This document shows, piece after piece, positions 51,243 to 59,615 of a DNA stretch of 64,000 nucleotides. The DNA comes from Rhodopseudomonas palustris. GTDB taxonomy: Bacteria; Pseudomonadota; Alphaproteobacteria; Rhizobiales; Xanthobacteraceae. A program made the position numbers and the translations under genes. Each line of letters opens with the position of its first letter. The stretch's first letter is position 1. The stretch spans positions 41,494 through 105,493 of the forward strand of contig NZ_QKQS01000007.1 in assembly GCF_003226555.1 (NCBI RefSeq), given 5' to 3'. The notes beneath the pieces were generated by a model, which did not search any database, had not been told where the DNA came from, and was given only the letters and a program-made list of their open reading frames with translations.

Positions 51243-52016
51243 TTGAATATCGAAGAAAAATTGGCCCGGATCGGCATCAGCGGGACGCTGTACAAGCTGT
51301 ATCTGACCGCCGTCGGCCTCGGCGGCGCGTCGGTCACGGCGGTCGCGGCGAAGGCTGGGCTGCCGCGCACCACGGCGCACGATGCGCTCGCCAAGCTGGA
51401 GGCCGAGGGACTGATCCGGTTCGTCGACCATGGCAAGCGGCGCTTCGTCGTCGCGCAGGACCCAGGAATTCTGATGGAGCGGCTGGAAGCGCGTCGGCAG
51501 ATGCTGGACGACGTGATGCCGGTGCTGCGCTCGATGTATCATCACGAGAGCGGCCAGCCGAACGTGCGCTTCCACCCGGGGCCCGAGGGGATCCGCACCA
51601 CGCTGTGGGATACCCTGTCCGGTGGCGACAAGGTGCTGCGCGCCACGCTGTCGATGCGCGAACTGATGGCCGAGCCCGGGCTGGAGGAAATGGAGCGCTA
51701 TCTGCAGGAGCGCGCCCGCCGCGGCATTTGGCTGCGAGTGATCCGCTCGGTCGAGCGCGACATCGCGCCGATCTGGCCGTCCAGCCAGGAGCTGTGCCGC
51801 GAGCTGCGCTACGCGCCGCACGAGCACACTCTGGGGATGACCTGCTTCATCTACGGCAACAAAGTGTGCCTGATCTCGTCGGCCCGCGAGAGTTACGGGC
51901 TGATCATCGACAGTGCCGAATTTGCCGCGTTCCAGGCCTCGATGTTCGACGCGATGTGGAGTCTCAGTACGCCGGACGCCGAGTTGGCGGTTCCGACGCC
52001 CGACGGCGAGGAATGA
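51243..52016 (+). CDS. TrmB-like HTH transcriptional regulator
   Basis: A protein of about 257 residues. The N-terminal winged-helix domain reads IGISGTLYKLYLTAVGLGGA, then AKAGLPRTTAHDALAKLEAE and GLIRFVDHGKRRFVV, typical of TrmB. The C-terminal half resembles TrmB effector-binding regions (LRATLSMRELMAEPGLEEME, ending YGNKVCLISSARESYGLIID). The TTG at 51243 has GGGGGA seven bases upstream; ATG 51210 is an alternative without a clear site. It sits between the divergent nitrilase/ABC series and the potABC genes and is the natural candidate to bind the two 20-bp dyads. Confidence 0.85.
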   Translation: MNIEEKLARIGISGTLYKLYLTAVGLGGASVTAVAAKAGLPRTTAHDALAKLEAEGLIRFVDHGKRRFVVAQDPGILMERLEARRQMLDDVMPVLRSMYHHESGQPNVRFHPGPEGIRTTLWDTLSGGDKVLRATLSMRELMAEPGLEEMERYLQERARRGIWLRVIRSVERDIAPIWPSSQELCRELRYAPHEHTLGMTCFIYGNKVCLISSARESYGLIIDSAEFAAFQASMFDAMWSLSTPDAELAVPTPDGEE

Positions 52017-52081
52017 GCGAAGGCGCGGCGTTCGCGACAGTTGAGGAGCGTGCGATAGGCCGCTACAGCTGGCGGTTCTGA
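52013..52081 (+). CDS. Possible 22-residue coupled micro-ORF
   Basis: An ATG overlaps the regulator stop by 4 bases (ATGA) and opens a 22-codon frame ending YSWRF before a TGA. GAGG lies just upstream inside the regulator. It could couple the regulator to potA or be a remnant of an older junction. Support is weak, with no similarity recognised. Confidence 0.25.
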   Translation: MSEGAAFATVEERAIGRYSWRF

Positions 52082-52115
52082 CCGAATGGGCTTGGAGCTT
52101 AGAGACGCTGGGGAC

Positions 52116-53261
52116 ATGACGGAGCACGCTGGATATCCCGCGCCGGCCGAGATTGCCGGTGAGCCGCTGTTGCGTATCGAAGCCGTGGAGAAACGGTTCG
52201 CTGGGTTCGTCGCCGTCGACCGGCTGTCGCTGGATATCAAGGCCGGTGAGTTCTTTGCGCTGCTCGGCCCCAGCGGTTGCGGCAAGACGACGCTGCTGCG
52301 GATGCTGGCGGGCTTCGAGACGCCGGATGCCGGGCGGATCATGCTGAACGGCGTGGATATCGCCGCGGTGCTGCCGCACGAGCGTCCGGTCAACATGATG
52401 TTCCAGAACTACGCGCTGTTTCCACACCTCAACGTCGCGGCCAATATCGCGTTCGGGCTGAAGCGCGCCCGGCTGCCGCGCAAGGAGATCAAAACGCGCG
52501 TCGCCGAGATGCTGGCGCTGGTCAAGCTCGAAGGGCTCGGCAAGCGCAAGCCGGATCAGCTCTCCGGCGGCCAGCAGCAGCGCGTCGCGCTGGCACGGGC
52601 GCTGGCGTTGCGGCCAAAGCTGCTGCTGCTCGACGAGCCGATGGCGGCGCTCGACAAGAAGCTGCGCGAAAGCACCCAACTGGAACTGATGGCGCTGCAG
52701 AAGCGGCTCGGCACCACCTTCGTGATCGTCACCCATGATCAGCAGGAGGCGATGACGGTGGCCGATCGTATCGGCGTGATGCGCGCCGGCAAGCTCGATC
52801 AGGTCGCGACGCCGCGGCGGCTCTACGAGGCGCCGGCATCGCGCTGGGTCGCCGAGTTCGTCGGCGACGTCAACATGTTGGAAGGCAGCGTCGCGGGGCG
52901 TGAGCACGGCCGCGTCACCGTCGCGACCGGCGGGGCCGGGGAGGTGGTGGCGACCGAGCCGCGCGATGCTGTGACGGACGACGCGATTTGCGTGGCGATC
53001 CGGCCGGAGAAGATCAAACTGTCGCTGCGCGGACCGGCGGCCGATGCCGGCCATGCCGATGCGATCAACCGGCTCGACGGCACCATCACCGATATCGGCT
53101 ATGCCGGCGGCATGACCAGCTACAAGGTTCGGCTCGACCATGGCGCGACCTTGCTCGCCGCGATGGCCAACACCACGCGGCTCGACGTCGACGCCTATCA
53201 GGCCGGTCAGCACGTGGTGGCGTGGTTCTCCCCCGACGATTGCGTGGTGCTGACCCGATGA
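52116..53261 (+). CDS. potA: Spermidine/putrescine-type ABC transporter ATPase (PotA family)
   Basis: A protein of about 381 residues with a standard ABC domain: Walker A GPSGCGKTT, Q-loop MMFQNYALFPH, signature LSGGQQQRVALARAL, Walker B LLLLDEPMAALD and switch His in VIVTHDQQEAM. The C-terminal TOBE domain (CVAIRPEKIKLSLRG, ITDIGYAGGMTSYKVRL) is typical of PotA-like subunits. ATG 52116 follows GGGGAC; ATG 52086 is an alternative. It overlaps potB by 4 bases. Polyamines are the family's usual substrate, but other cargo is known. Confidence 0.88.
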   Translation: MTEHAGYPAPAEIAGEPLLRIEAVEKRFAGFVAVDRLSLDIKAGEFFALLGPSGCGKTTLLRMLAGFETPDAGRIMLNGVDIAAVLPHERPVNMMFQNYALFPHLNVAANIAFGLKRARLPRKEIKTRVAEMLALVKLEGLGKRKPDQLSGGQQQRVALARALALRPKLLLLDEPMAALDKKLRESTQLELMALQKRLGTTFVIVTHDQQEAMTVADRIGVMRAGKLDQVATPRRLYEAPASRWVAEFVGDVNMLEGSVAGREHGRVTVATGGAGEVVATEPRDAVTDDAICVAIRPEKIKLSLRGPAADAGHADAINRLDGTITDIGYAGGMTSYKVRLDHGATLLAAMANTTRLDVDAYQAGQHVVAWFSPDDCVVLTR

Positions 53262-54172
53262 GCGGCCGCCGGATTTTCACCAAGCCGGCACGGCTCGCGG
53301 CCGTTGCGCCCTATCTGTGGATGCTGCTGTTCTTCCTGGTGCCGTTCGGCTTCGTGGTGAAGATCAGCCTGTCGCAGACCGCGATCGCACAGCCGCCTTA
53401 TACGCCGGTGTTCGATCTCGCCGCCGGCTGGACGGCGCTGCGCGCCGCGTTCGATGCGCTGTCGGTCGACAATTTCAAGCTGATCCTCGGCGACCACCTC
53501 TATGTCGTCTCGTATGTGCGCAGCCTCACCGTCGCGGCGGTGTCGACCGCGATCCTGCTGCTGATCGGCTATCCGATCGCCTACGCCATGGCGCGGCTGC
53601 CGCGCGGCTGGCAGCCGCTGGCGATGATGCTGGTGATCGTGCCGTTCTGGACCTCGTTCCTGATCCGGATCTACGCCTGGATCAACATTCTACAGCACGA
53701 TGGCCTGCTCAATCAGCTGCTGCTGGCGCTGCACATCGTGTCGAAGCCGGTGGTGTGGCTGTCGACCGACACCGCGATGTATGTCGGCATCGTCTATTCG
53801 TATCTGCCGTTCATGGTGCTGCCGCTGTACGCGACGCTGGCGAAGCTGCCGCATGCGCTGTCGGAAGCCGCCGCCGATCTCGGCGCCTCGCCGCGCCAGG
53901 CGTTCTGGCTGGTGACGTTTCCACTGTCGCTGCCCGGCATCGGCGCCGGCGTGCTGCTGTGCTTCATTCCGATCGTCGGCGAGTTCGTGATCCCGGACCT
54001 GCTCGGCGGTTCGACCTCGCCGATGATCGGCCAGACGCTGTGGCTGGAATTCTTCACCAACCGCGATTGGCCCGTCGCATCCGCACTGGCCGTGCTGCTG
54101 CTCGGCGTGTTGCTGCTGCCGCTCCTGATCTACGAGCGGGCGCAGCGGCGTCAGCTCGAGGGGAGGTCGTGA
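53258..54172 (+). CDS. potB: ABC transporter permease, PotB type
   Basis: A 304-residue membrane protein with about six segments starting LAAVAPYLWMLLFFLVPFGF. The EAA loop SEAAADLGASPRQAFWLVTFP lies near residue 206, and the C-terminal VGEFVIPDLLGGSTSPMIGQ is a PotB hallmark. It overlaps potA by 4 bases and potC by 1 base (TGATG), a tightly coupled operon. Confidence 0.9.
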   Translation: MSGRRIFTKPARLAAVAPYLWMLLFFLVPFGFVVKISLSQTAIAQPPYTPVFDLAAGWTALRAAFDALSVDNFKLILGDHLYVVSYVRSLTVAAVSTAILLLIGYPIAYAMARLPRGWQPLAMMLVIVPFWTSFLIRIYAWINILQHDGLLNQLLLALHIVSKPVVWLSTDTAMYVGIVYSYLPFMVLPLYATLAKLPHALSEAAADLGASPRQAFWLVTFPLSLPGIGAGVLLCFIPIVGEFVIPDLLGGSTSPMIGQTLWLEFFTNRDWPVASALAVLLLGVLLLPLLIYERAQRRQLEGRS

Positions 54173-54987
54173 TGGCGGCGCGTGCGCCTCGGCTGTCCCG
54201 TTTCAACCTGGTGTCGCTGACGCTGGGGCTGGCGTTCCTGTATCTGCCGATCGTGATCCTGGTGCTGTACTCGTTCAACGACTCCCGGCTGGTCACGGTG
54301 TGGGGCGGCTGGTCGCTGCGCTGGTATCGCGAGTTCTTCCAGGACCAGCCGATGCTCGATGCCGCCTGGATGAGCCTGCGCGTCGCGCTGACGTCGGCTA
54401 CCGCGGCGGCGGTGCTCGGCACGCTGGCGGCGGTGGCGCTGTCGCGCGCCGGGCATTTCAGGGGCCGCACGCTGTTCTCCGGGATGCTGTACGCACCGCT
54501 GGTGATGCCGGAAGTGATCACCGGGCTGTCGCTGCTGCTGCTGTTCGTCGCGATCAACGCCGAGCGCGGGTTTTGGACGGTGGTGATCGCCCACACCACG
54601 CTGACGATTTGCTTCGTCGCGGTGGTGGTGCAGTCGCGGCTGCACGCGCTCGACCGCAGCATCGAAGAGGCCGCGATGGATCTCGGCTGCGCGCCGGTGG
54701 AAGCCTTCCTCCGCGCCACCGTGCCGCTGATCTGGCCGGCGATCGCGGCGGGCTGGATGTTGGCGTTTGCGCTGTCGCTCGACGATCTGGTGATCGCCAG
54801 CTTCACCACCGGCCCCGGCTCGACCACGCTGCCGATCCGGATCTATTCCGAAGTGCGGCTCGGAGTGAAGCCGGAGATCAACGCGATCTGTACGCTGATC
54901 ATCGCCGCCGTGACGGTGCTGATCGTGATCGCCTCGCTGGCGTCGAAGCTGTCCAAGACCCAGGCCGACAACGCCGCGCCGATGTGA
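54172..54987 (+). CDS. potC: ABC transporter permease, PotC type
   Basis: A 271-residue membrane protein starting FNLVSLTLGLAFLYLPIVIL, with LVLYSFNDSRL after the first helix as in PotC, an EAA loop EEAAMDLGCAPVEAFLRATV near residue 165, and SLDDLVIASFTTGPGSTTLP, a PotC hallmark. GGAGG precedes the start within potB. No PotD/PotF binding-protein gene lies nearby, so this transporter is incomplete in the window. Confidence 0.92.
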   Translation: MAARAPRLSRFNLVSLTLGLAFLYLPIVILVLYSFNDSRLVTVWGGWSLRWYREFFQDQPMLDAAWMSLRVALTSATAAAVLGTLAAVALSRAGHFRGRTLFSGMLYAPLVMPEVITGLSLLLLFVAINAERGFWTVVIAHTTLTICFVAVVVQSRLHALDRSIEEAAMDLGCAPVEAFLRATVPLIWPAIAAGWMLAFALSLDDLVIASFTTGPGSTTLPIRIYSEVRLGVKPEINAICTLIIAAVTVLIVIASLASKLSKTQADNAAPM

Positions 54988-55005
54988 GGTGCGCAACACG
55001 TCCAG

Positions 55006-55119
55006 CGTCATCCTGAGGTGCGCACCTTGCGCGCCTCGAAGGATGGGCCGCGCGTGTGTTGTCGTCCTTCGAGGCCCGCCCTGCGGGCGAGGGCCTCAGA
55101 ACGACGGGCTCAGAATGAT
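55006..55119. repeat. Dispersed intergenic repeat (CATCCTGAGGTGCGC family)
   Basis: cgtcatcctgaggtgcgcac starts an array of hairpins (cctcgaaggatgg with ccttcgagg, cgccctgcgggcg) ending in gcctcagaacgacggg. Related pieces occur at 58776-58830 and 61257-61380. It lies between the convergent potC and asmA genes. Confidence 0.75.
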
Positions 55120-55152
55120 TGTTTGATCGCCGGGGCCCTGGCGCTGAGCTGA

Positions 55153-57096
55153 TCAGTTCGCCTTCGGCTCGGCGGGTGCTGCCGGAGCTTCCGCGGGCGG
55201 TTCGGCGTCCTGCTTCTTGCCGGTGATGCGCTCCAGCACCGAGCGGACGGTGTCGCGGGTCTTGCGGTCTTTCACCGCGTCGAGCAGCGGCGCGGAGGCC
55301 GGCGAGCGGCGGATCAGGCTTTCCGGGTCCGGGAAGATCAGCGGATCGTCCCAGGGTCCCTGCACGATGAACGGCAGGTCGAAGCCGGGCTTGGCGGCCG
55401 AGCCGTTCGCCAGGCTTGCGACGCCCTTCAGATCGTATTCCCGCGACGGCACTGAGGCGGTGCCGCTCAGCGCGATCCGCGCGGTCGGCCCGTCGATCCG
55501 GACCTCGTCGGCGGTGGCGATGCCGTCGGCGAACCGAACCGAGACAGTGAGCTTGTCGAACGGCGTCTTGCCGCTGCGGAAATTGCCGCCGCCGGACAGC
55601 GGCCTCCGCTCCAGCCGTTTCAGGAGCTGTTCGACGTTGAAGCCGCTGATCGCGCCGTCGTGCCCGGTGAGCAGCGCCGAGCCGTCGAGCGATTGGGCCA
55701 GCCCGAACGGCGAGGCGCCTTCGGCCTCCAGCGCGACATTGAGATTGCCGCGCCCCGACAGATTGCGCACGCCGAGCAGATCGGTGGCGCAGGTCTGCAG
55801 GTCGACGTCGTTGAACTGGAACTGCGCCTTGACGCTGGCGGCCTTGTCGGAGCGGGTGATGCCGAAGGTGCCTTGCGCGATGCCGCCATACACCTGGGCT
55901 TCGCCGACGCTGAGCGCCAGCGCGCCGCCGCGCAGATTGGCGCTGAGCGCGGTGCGGCCGAGCGTGGTGGAGCCGATGGCGACCTTTGCGGCCGACAGCC
56001 GCATGTCGAGATCGACAGGGTCGGTCGAAGACAGGTCGAACAATTGCCGGTTCCAGTCGCGCGCCCCGCTGGCCAGCAGCCGGATCGTCGACAGATACGG
56101 TGTGACGTCGATGCTCCCGGCGGCCAGCGTTGCCTGCAGCCCCTGGTGTCCGCCAATGATCGAATAGGTCATCACCCCTTCGGCGACGTTCTTGTCGAGC
56201 TCGACATTGACGTTGGTCAGCGCGACCGTGGAGCCGATCAGGTTCGCGCGCGCCTTGAGCGCGAACCGGCCGAAGCCGCCGGTTCCGGGTGGCTCCTGAC
56301 CGGCCCAGCGCAGCGCATTGCGCAGCGAGACGGTGTCGGCAGTGACCGTTCCGGTCAGCGTCAGGCTCGACTTGTTGGCGATGGTGCCGTCGAACGCAAT
56401 CTTCATCGGCGTGCCGGCCAGCCGCAGCTTGATGCCCGAGGTGTCGCCGCGGAGTGCCGCAATGAAGTCCGCGACCGTGATCGAGCCGTCGATGCGCTCG
56501 CCGCGAAAATCGAACTGGCCGGTGGCCGCAAAGGTGCGGGAGATCGAGGGCCATGCCAGCGACAGGTCGATGTCGCTGATATGTTCACGCTCCCCGTTGG
56601 ACTGGTCGAGATAGCTCAGTTCGCCGTCCTGCAGCCGGATCTCGGAGAACGACACTTGGTCGTCGAGGCCGGGCTTCATGGTTCGCGTCAGGCTGTCGAT
56701 GAACGGCGTCCAGTTGCTGCGTCCGTCGGCGTCGCGCACGACGTGGATCGACGGCTGGCCGAGCACCACGTCGGCGATCTCGAAACGCCGCAGCAGCAGC
56801 GGCAGCAGCCGCAGGTTGGCGGTCAGCGTCTTGACGCTGAGCGCGGCGTCATTGCCGCCGTCTTCGCCGCTTTTCAGCCGCACGTCGCTGAACACCACGG
56901 TGCTGCGCGGGAAGATCGTGACGTCGGTGGCCCCGTCGACCTCGAGCTGGAGGCCGGTGGCGGCGCGAAGCTGTTGCTCCACCGCCTGCCGCAGCGCGCC
57001 GCGGTCGATCATCAGTGCCAGTGAAAACGCCGCCACCACGGCGACGGCGATCAGCACTGCGACCGAGATCCCGAGGCGCTTAATTCCTTGGGCCAT
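55153..57096 (-). CDS. AsmA-family protein
   Basis: A 647-residue protein with an N-terminal membrane anchor (ISVAVLIAVAVVAAFSLALM, about residues 9-28) and a large periplasmic part. The AsmA N-terminal pattern RLKSGEDGGNDAALSVKTLT followed by LLPLLLRRFEIADVVLGQPS is clear, and the C-terminal stretch YDLKGVASLANGSAAKPGFD then LPFIVQGPWDDPLIFPDPES is the AsmA C-terminal domain. AsmA-like proteins are thought to act in lipid transport to, or assembly of, the outer membrane. The tail is Ala/Pro/Glu-rich. ATG 57096 is used; an upstream in-frame extension adds only Arg-rich sequence. Confidence 0.88.
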   Translation of the reverse strand: MAQGIKRLGISVAVLIAVAVVAAFSLALMIDRGALRQAVEQQLRAATGLQLEVDGATDVTIFPRSTVVFSDVRLKSGEDGGNDAALSVKTLTANLRLLPLLLRRFEIADVVLGQPSIHVVRDADGRSNWTPFIDSLTRTMKPGLDDQVSFSEIRLQDGELSYLDQSNGEREHISDIDLSLAWPSISRTFAATGQFDFRGERIDGSITVADFIAALRGDTSGIKLRLAGTPMKIAFDGTIANKSSLTLTGTVTADTVSLRNALRWAGQEPPGTGGFGRFALKARANLIGSTVALTNVNVELDKNVAEGVMTYSIIGGHQGLQATLAAGSIDVTPYLSTIRLLASGARDWNRQLFDLSSTDPVDLDMRLSAAKVAIGSTTLGRTALSANLRGGALALSVGEAQVYGGIAQGTFGITRSDKAASVKAQFQFNDVDLQTCATDLLGVRNLSGRGNLNVALEAEGASPFGLAQSLDGSALLTGHDGAISGFNVEQLLKRLERRPLSGGGNFRSGKTPFDKLTVSVRFADGIATADEVRIDGPTARIALSGTASVPSREYDLKGVASLANGSAAKPGFDLPFIVQGPWDDPLIFPDPESLIRRSPASAPLLDAVKDRKTRDTVRSVLERITGKKQDAEPPAEAPAAPAEPKAN

Positions 57097-57232
57097 CGCC
57101 AACCAATTTCCGGAACGTGAGCGTGAATGTCTTGCGCGAGAGGCGGCTCCCAAGGGGCCGGACCTGGAGCCGCAACTTGCTTGGTTTTCTTGGCGCTTTC
57201 AAGGCTTTCCGGGTGTTGCGGGCCCTGGTGCA

Positions 57233-57262
57233 ATTGACGGGTTGCCGGGTTTTTGCCTAATA
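57233..57262 (+). promoter_or_regulatory. Sigma-70 promoter of scoAB
   Basis: TTGACG (57233-57238), an 18-base spacer and TAATAG (57257-57262) lie about 40 bases before the scoA start. Confidence 0.65.
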
Positions 57263-57302
57263 GACCTAATCGCAGCAAAGCCCCCTCACAGGTCCCTGCA
57301 TC

Positions 57303-58019
57303 ATGAACAAGGTCTACCCCGACGCCAAGGCGGCACTCGACGGCATCTTGCGGGACGGCATGATGATCATGTCCGGCGGCTTCGGCCTTTGCGGCATTCC
57401 CGAGACCCTGTCGGACGCGATCCGCGATGCGGGCGTCAAGGATCTCACCTTCGTCTCCAACAACGCGGGCGTCGACGGCATCGGCCTCAGCCGGCTGCTC
57501 GAAACCCGCCAGATCAAGAAGATGATCTCGTCCTATGTGGGCGAGAACAAGCTGTTCGCGCAGCAGTTTCTGGCCGGCGAGCTGGAACTGGAGTTCGCGC
57601 CGCAGGGCACCCTGGCCGAGCGCATCCGCGCCGGCGGCGCCGGCATTCCGGCGTTCTTCACCAAGACCGGTGTCGGCACGCTGGTGGCGGAAGGCAAGGA
57701 AATCCGCGAATTCGACGGCGAGAAATACGTGATGGAGCGCGGCCTGTTCGGCGATGTCGCGATCGTGCACGCCTGGAAGGGCGATACTGCCGGCAACCTC
57801 GTCTACCGAAAGACCGCGCGCAACTTCAATCCGATGATGGCCACCGCGGCCAAGATCACCATCGCCGAGGTCGAGCATCTGGTGCCGGCCGGTGAGATCG
57901 ACCCGGATCATATCCACACCCCGGGCATCTTCGTGCAGCGCATCGTCCACGTGCCGAACGCGAAGAAACACATCGAGCAGCGCACCACCCGCAAGCGCGC
58001 CGAATCGGCGGCGAGCTGA
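57303..58019 (+). CDS. scoA: Succinyl-CoA:3-ketoacid CoA-transferase subunit A
   Basis: A 238-residue class I CoA-transferase alpha subunit. [18 protein letters not shown] near residue 25 is the glycine-rich CoA-transferase motif, and [20 protein letters not shown] near residue 117 is typical of the SCOT branch. With subunit B it transfers CoA from succinyl-CoA to acetoacetate. The beta gene follows after 11 bases. The two subunits are fused in mitochondria but separate here. Confidence 0.94.
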   Translation: MNKVYPDAKAALDGILRDGMMIMSGGFGLCGIPETLSDAIRDAGVKDLTFVSNNAGVDGIGLSRLLETRQIKKMISSYVGENKLFAQQFLAGELELEFAPQGTLAERIRAGGAGIPAFFTKTGVGTLVAEGKEIREFDGEKYVMERGLFGDVAIVHAWKGDTAGNLVYRKTARNFNPMMATAAKITIAEVEHLVPAGEIDPDHIHTPGIFVQRIVHVPNAKKHIEQRTTRKRAESAAS

Positions 58020-58030
58020 GGAGAACCCTG

Positions 58031-58681
58031 ATGGCTTGGACCCGCGAACAGATGGCGGCGCGCGCCGCCAAGGAATTGCGCGACGGCTTCTACGTCAACC
58101 TCGGCATCGGGATTCCGACGCTGGTCTCGAACTACATCCCCGACGGCGTCGACGTCGTGCTGCAGAGCGAGAACGGCATGCTCGGCATGGGGCCGTTCCC
58201 CTACGAGGGTGAAGAAGACCCGGACCTGATCAACGCCGGAAAGCAGACCGTCACCGAGCTGCCGTCGACCAGTTACTTCTCGTCGGCGGATTCCTTCGCC
58301 ATGGTTCGCGGCGGCCATATCGATCTCTCCATTCTCGGCGCCATGCAGGTCGCCCAGAACGGCGATCTCGCCAACTGGATGATCCCCGGCAAGATGGTGA
58401 AGGGCATGGGCGGCGCGATGGATCTCGTCGCCGGCGTCAAGCGCGTCGTCGTGGTGATGGAGCATTCCGCCAAGGACGGCCCGAAGCTCTTGAAGACCTG
58501 CAACCTGCCGCTGACCGGCGAGCGCGTCGTCGACATGGTCGTGACCGACCTTGCGGTGTTCACCATCGACAAGCACGGCAACGACGGCATGGCGCTGATC
58601 GAACTCGCCGACGGCGTCACCCTCGACGAGGTCAAGGCCAAGACCGAAGCCGAATTCCGCGTCGCACTGAAGAACGCGTAG
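58031..58681 (+). CDS. scoB: Succinyl-CoA:3-ketoacid CoA-transferase subunit B
   Basis: A 216-residue beta subunit. The catalytic Glu47 sits in [12 protein letters not shown], the family motif SENG, preceded by [28 protein letters not shown] precedes the ATG. With BdhA this gives the route 3-hydroxybutyrate to acetoacetate to acetoacetyl-CoA, useful for polyhydroxybutyrate turnover. A small stem AAGGCGC-GAA-GCGCCTT at 58707-58723 may act as a weak terminator. Confidence 0.95.
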   Translation: MAWTREQMAARAAKELRDGFYVNLGIGIPTLVSNYIPDGVDVVLQSENGMLGMGPFPYEGEEDPDLINAGKQTVTELPSTSYFSSADSFAMVRGGHIDLSILGAMQVAQNGDLANWMIPGKMVKGMGGAMDLVAGVKRVVVVMEHSAKDGPKLLKTCNLPLTGERVVDMVVTDLAVFTIDKHGNDGMALIELADGVTLDEVKAKTEAEFRVALKNA

Positions 58682-58775
58682 TTGGCGTAGCAACGCAAGG
58701 CGGGCAAAGGCGCGAAGCGCCTTCCCCACATCGTACCAACTAGCGCGACGACCTGCCAAACTCGCGCGGCGCCGG

Positions 58776-58830
58776 CATCCGGAGGTGCGCGCCCTTGCGC
58801 ACCTCGAGGATGCGGAAACGAGGATGGGCC
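58776..58830. repeat. Dispersed intergenic repeat fragment
   Basis: catccggaggtgcgcgccc and gcgcacctcgaggatg form a hairpin related to the repeat at 55006-55119. It lies between scoB and the converging secreted-protein gene. Confidence 0.6.
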
Positions 58831-58846
58831 TGCGTGTGGAGGGCTT

Positions 58847-59485
58847 CTACCGCCGGCCGCCTGAGAACAGCGGTGATTCGCCCGGCAGCAGGTTGGAGCG
58901 GATGTCGCTGTCGGTGGTGCCGTTGTATTGGGTATAGCCGGCCGAGAACGACAGGCTGACATTGGAGGTCGGCTTGATCTCGATGCCGGCGTTGACGGTG
59001 CTGGCCGCGGTGTTGCTGCTGGCAAAGCCCGGCGAGGTCAGCGAGGTGAAAACGTCGGGCCTGTATTTCAGGCTGTCGACGCCGCCGAACAGCGTCACCG
59101 GCATGTCGCCGACGCCCTTGAAGCGGTAGCCGTATTGCGAGCCTTCGACGGCGAGCGAGCCGAAATTGCCGAATGTGCCGGCGCCGCCCGGGCTGTTCCA
59201 GCCCAAGCCGCCAGCGAGCGGCGTGACCGGAGCGCTGTAGCTGCGGGCGACGAAGCTGCTGCGCAGCTCGCCATTATCATCGGTCTCTGCGGTGAAGCCC
59301 GGCACGTCGCTCCAGTTCATCGAGCGCCAGCTCTCGGCCGCTCCGCCGCCGAAGCCGAACGGCCCGCCGGGGACCCAATAGCGGATCGGTGCCACCTGCG
59401 CCTGCGCGGACGCTCCGGCGAAGAGCATCACGGCGAGGGCGAGGCCATACCGGGCGGCGACAGGGGGAATCCGGATCTGCTTCAT
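58847..59485 (-). CDS. Secreted beta-rich protein, possible outer-membrane protein
   Basis: A 212-residue protein with a signal peptide (ARYGLALAVMLFAGASAQAQ) and a Gly/Ser/Asn-rich mature part with alternating hydrophobic residues near the C-terminus (VNAGIEIKPTSNVSLSFSAG). That pattern resembles the last strands of a small beta-barrel, though the protein is short and ends SGGRR, not in Phe. It may be a truncated barrel or a secreted protein. No family is recognised. It is downstream of the iron-type permease gene on the same strand after 130 bases. Confidence 0.7.
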   Translation of the reverse strand: MKQIRIPPVAARYGLALAVMLFAGASAQAQVAPIRYWVPGGPFGFGGGAAESWRSMNWSDVPGFTAETDDNGELRSSFVARSYSAPVTPLAGGLGWNSPGGAGTFGNFGSLAVEGSQYGYRFKGVGDMPVTLFGGVDSLKYRPDVFTSLTSPGFASSNTAASTVNAGIEIKPTSNVSLSFSAGYTQYNGTTDSDIRSNLLPGESPLFSGGRR

Positions 59486-59615
59486 CGGGCGAATTATACG
59501 TTCGGGGACGGGGCGAGGCCAGCCGGTGCAGCGGATCGCCGCAGTGCCGGAGTTCCAAAGCCATGATTCACGCGATGACGGCGGCAGCGTGGCGCCCCGC
59601 TCAGTTCGATCGGGT

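Noticed and set aside
51051-53213. 720-codon minus-strand frame opposite the regulator and potA
   Set aside because: It spans two well-supported plus-strand genes and their gap, and has His/Arg/Asp bias typical of antisense frames.
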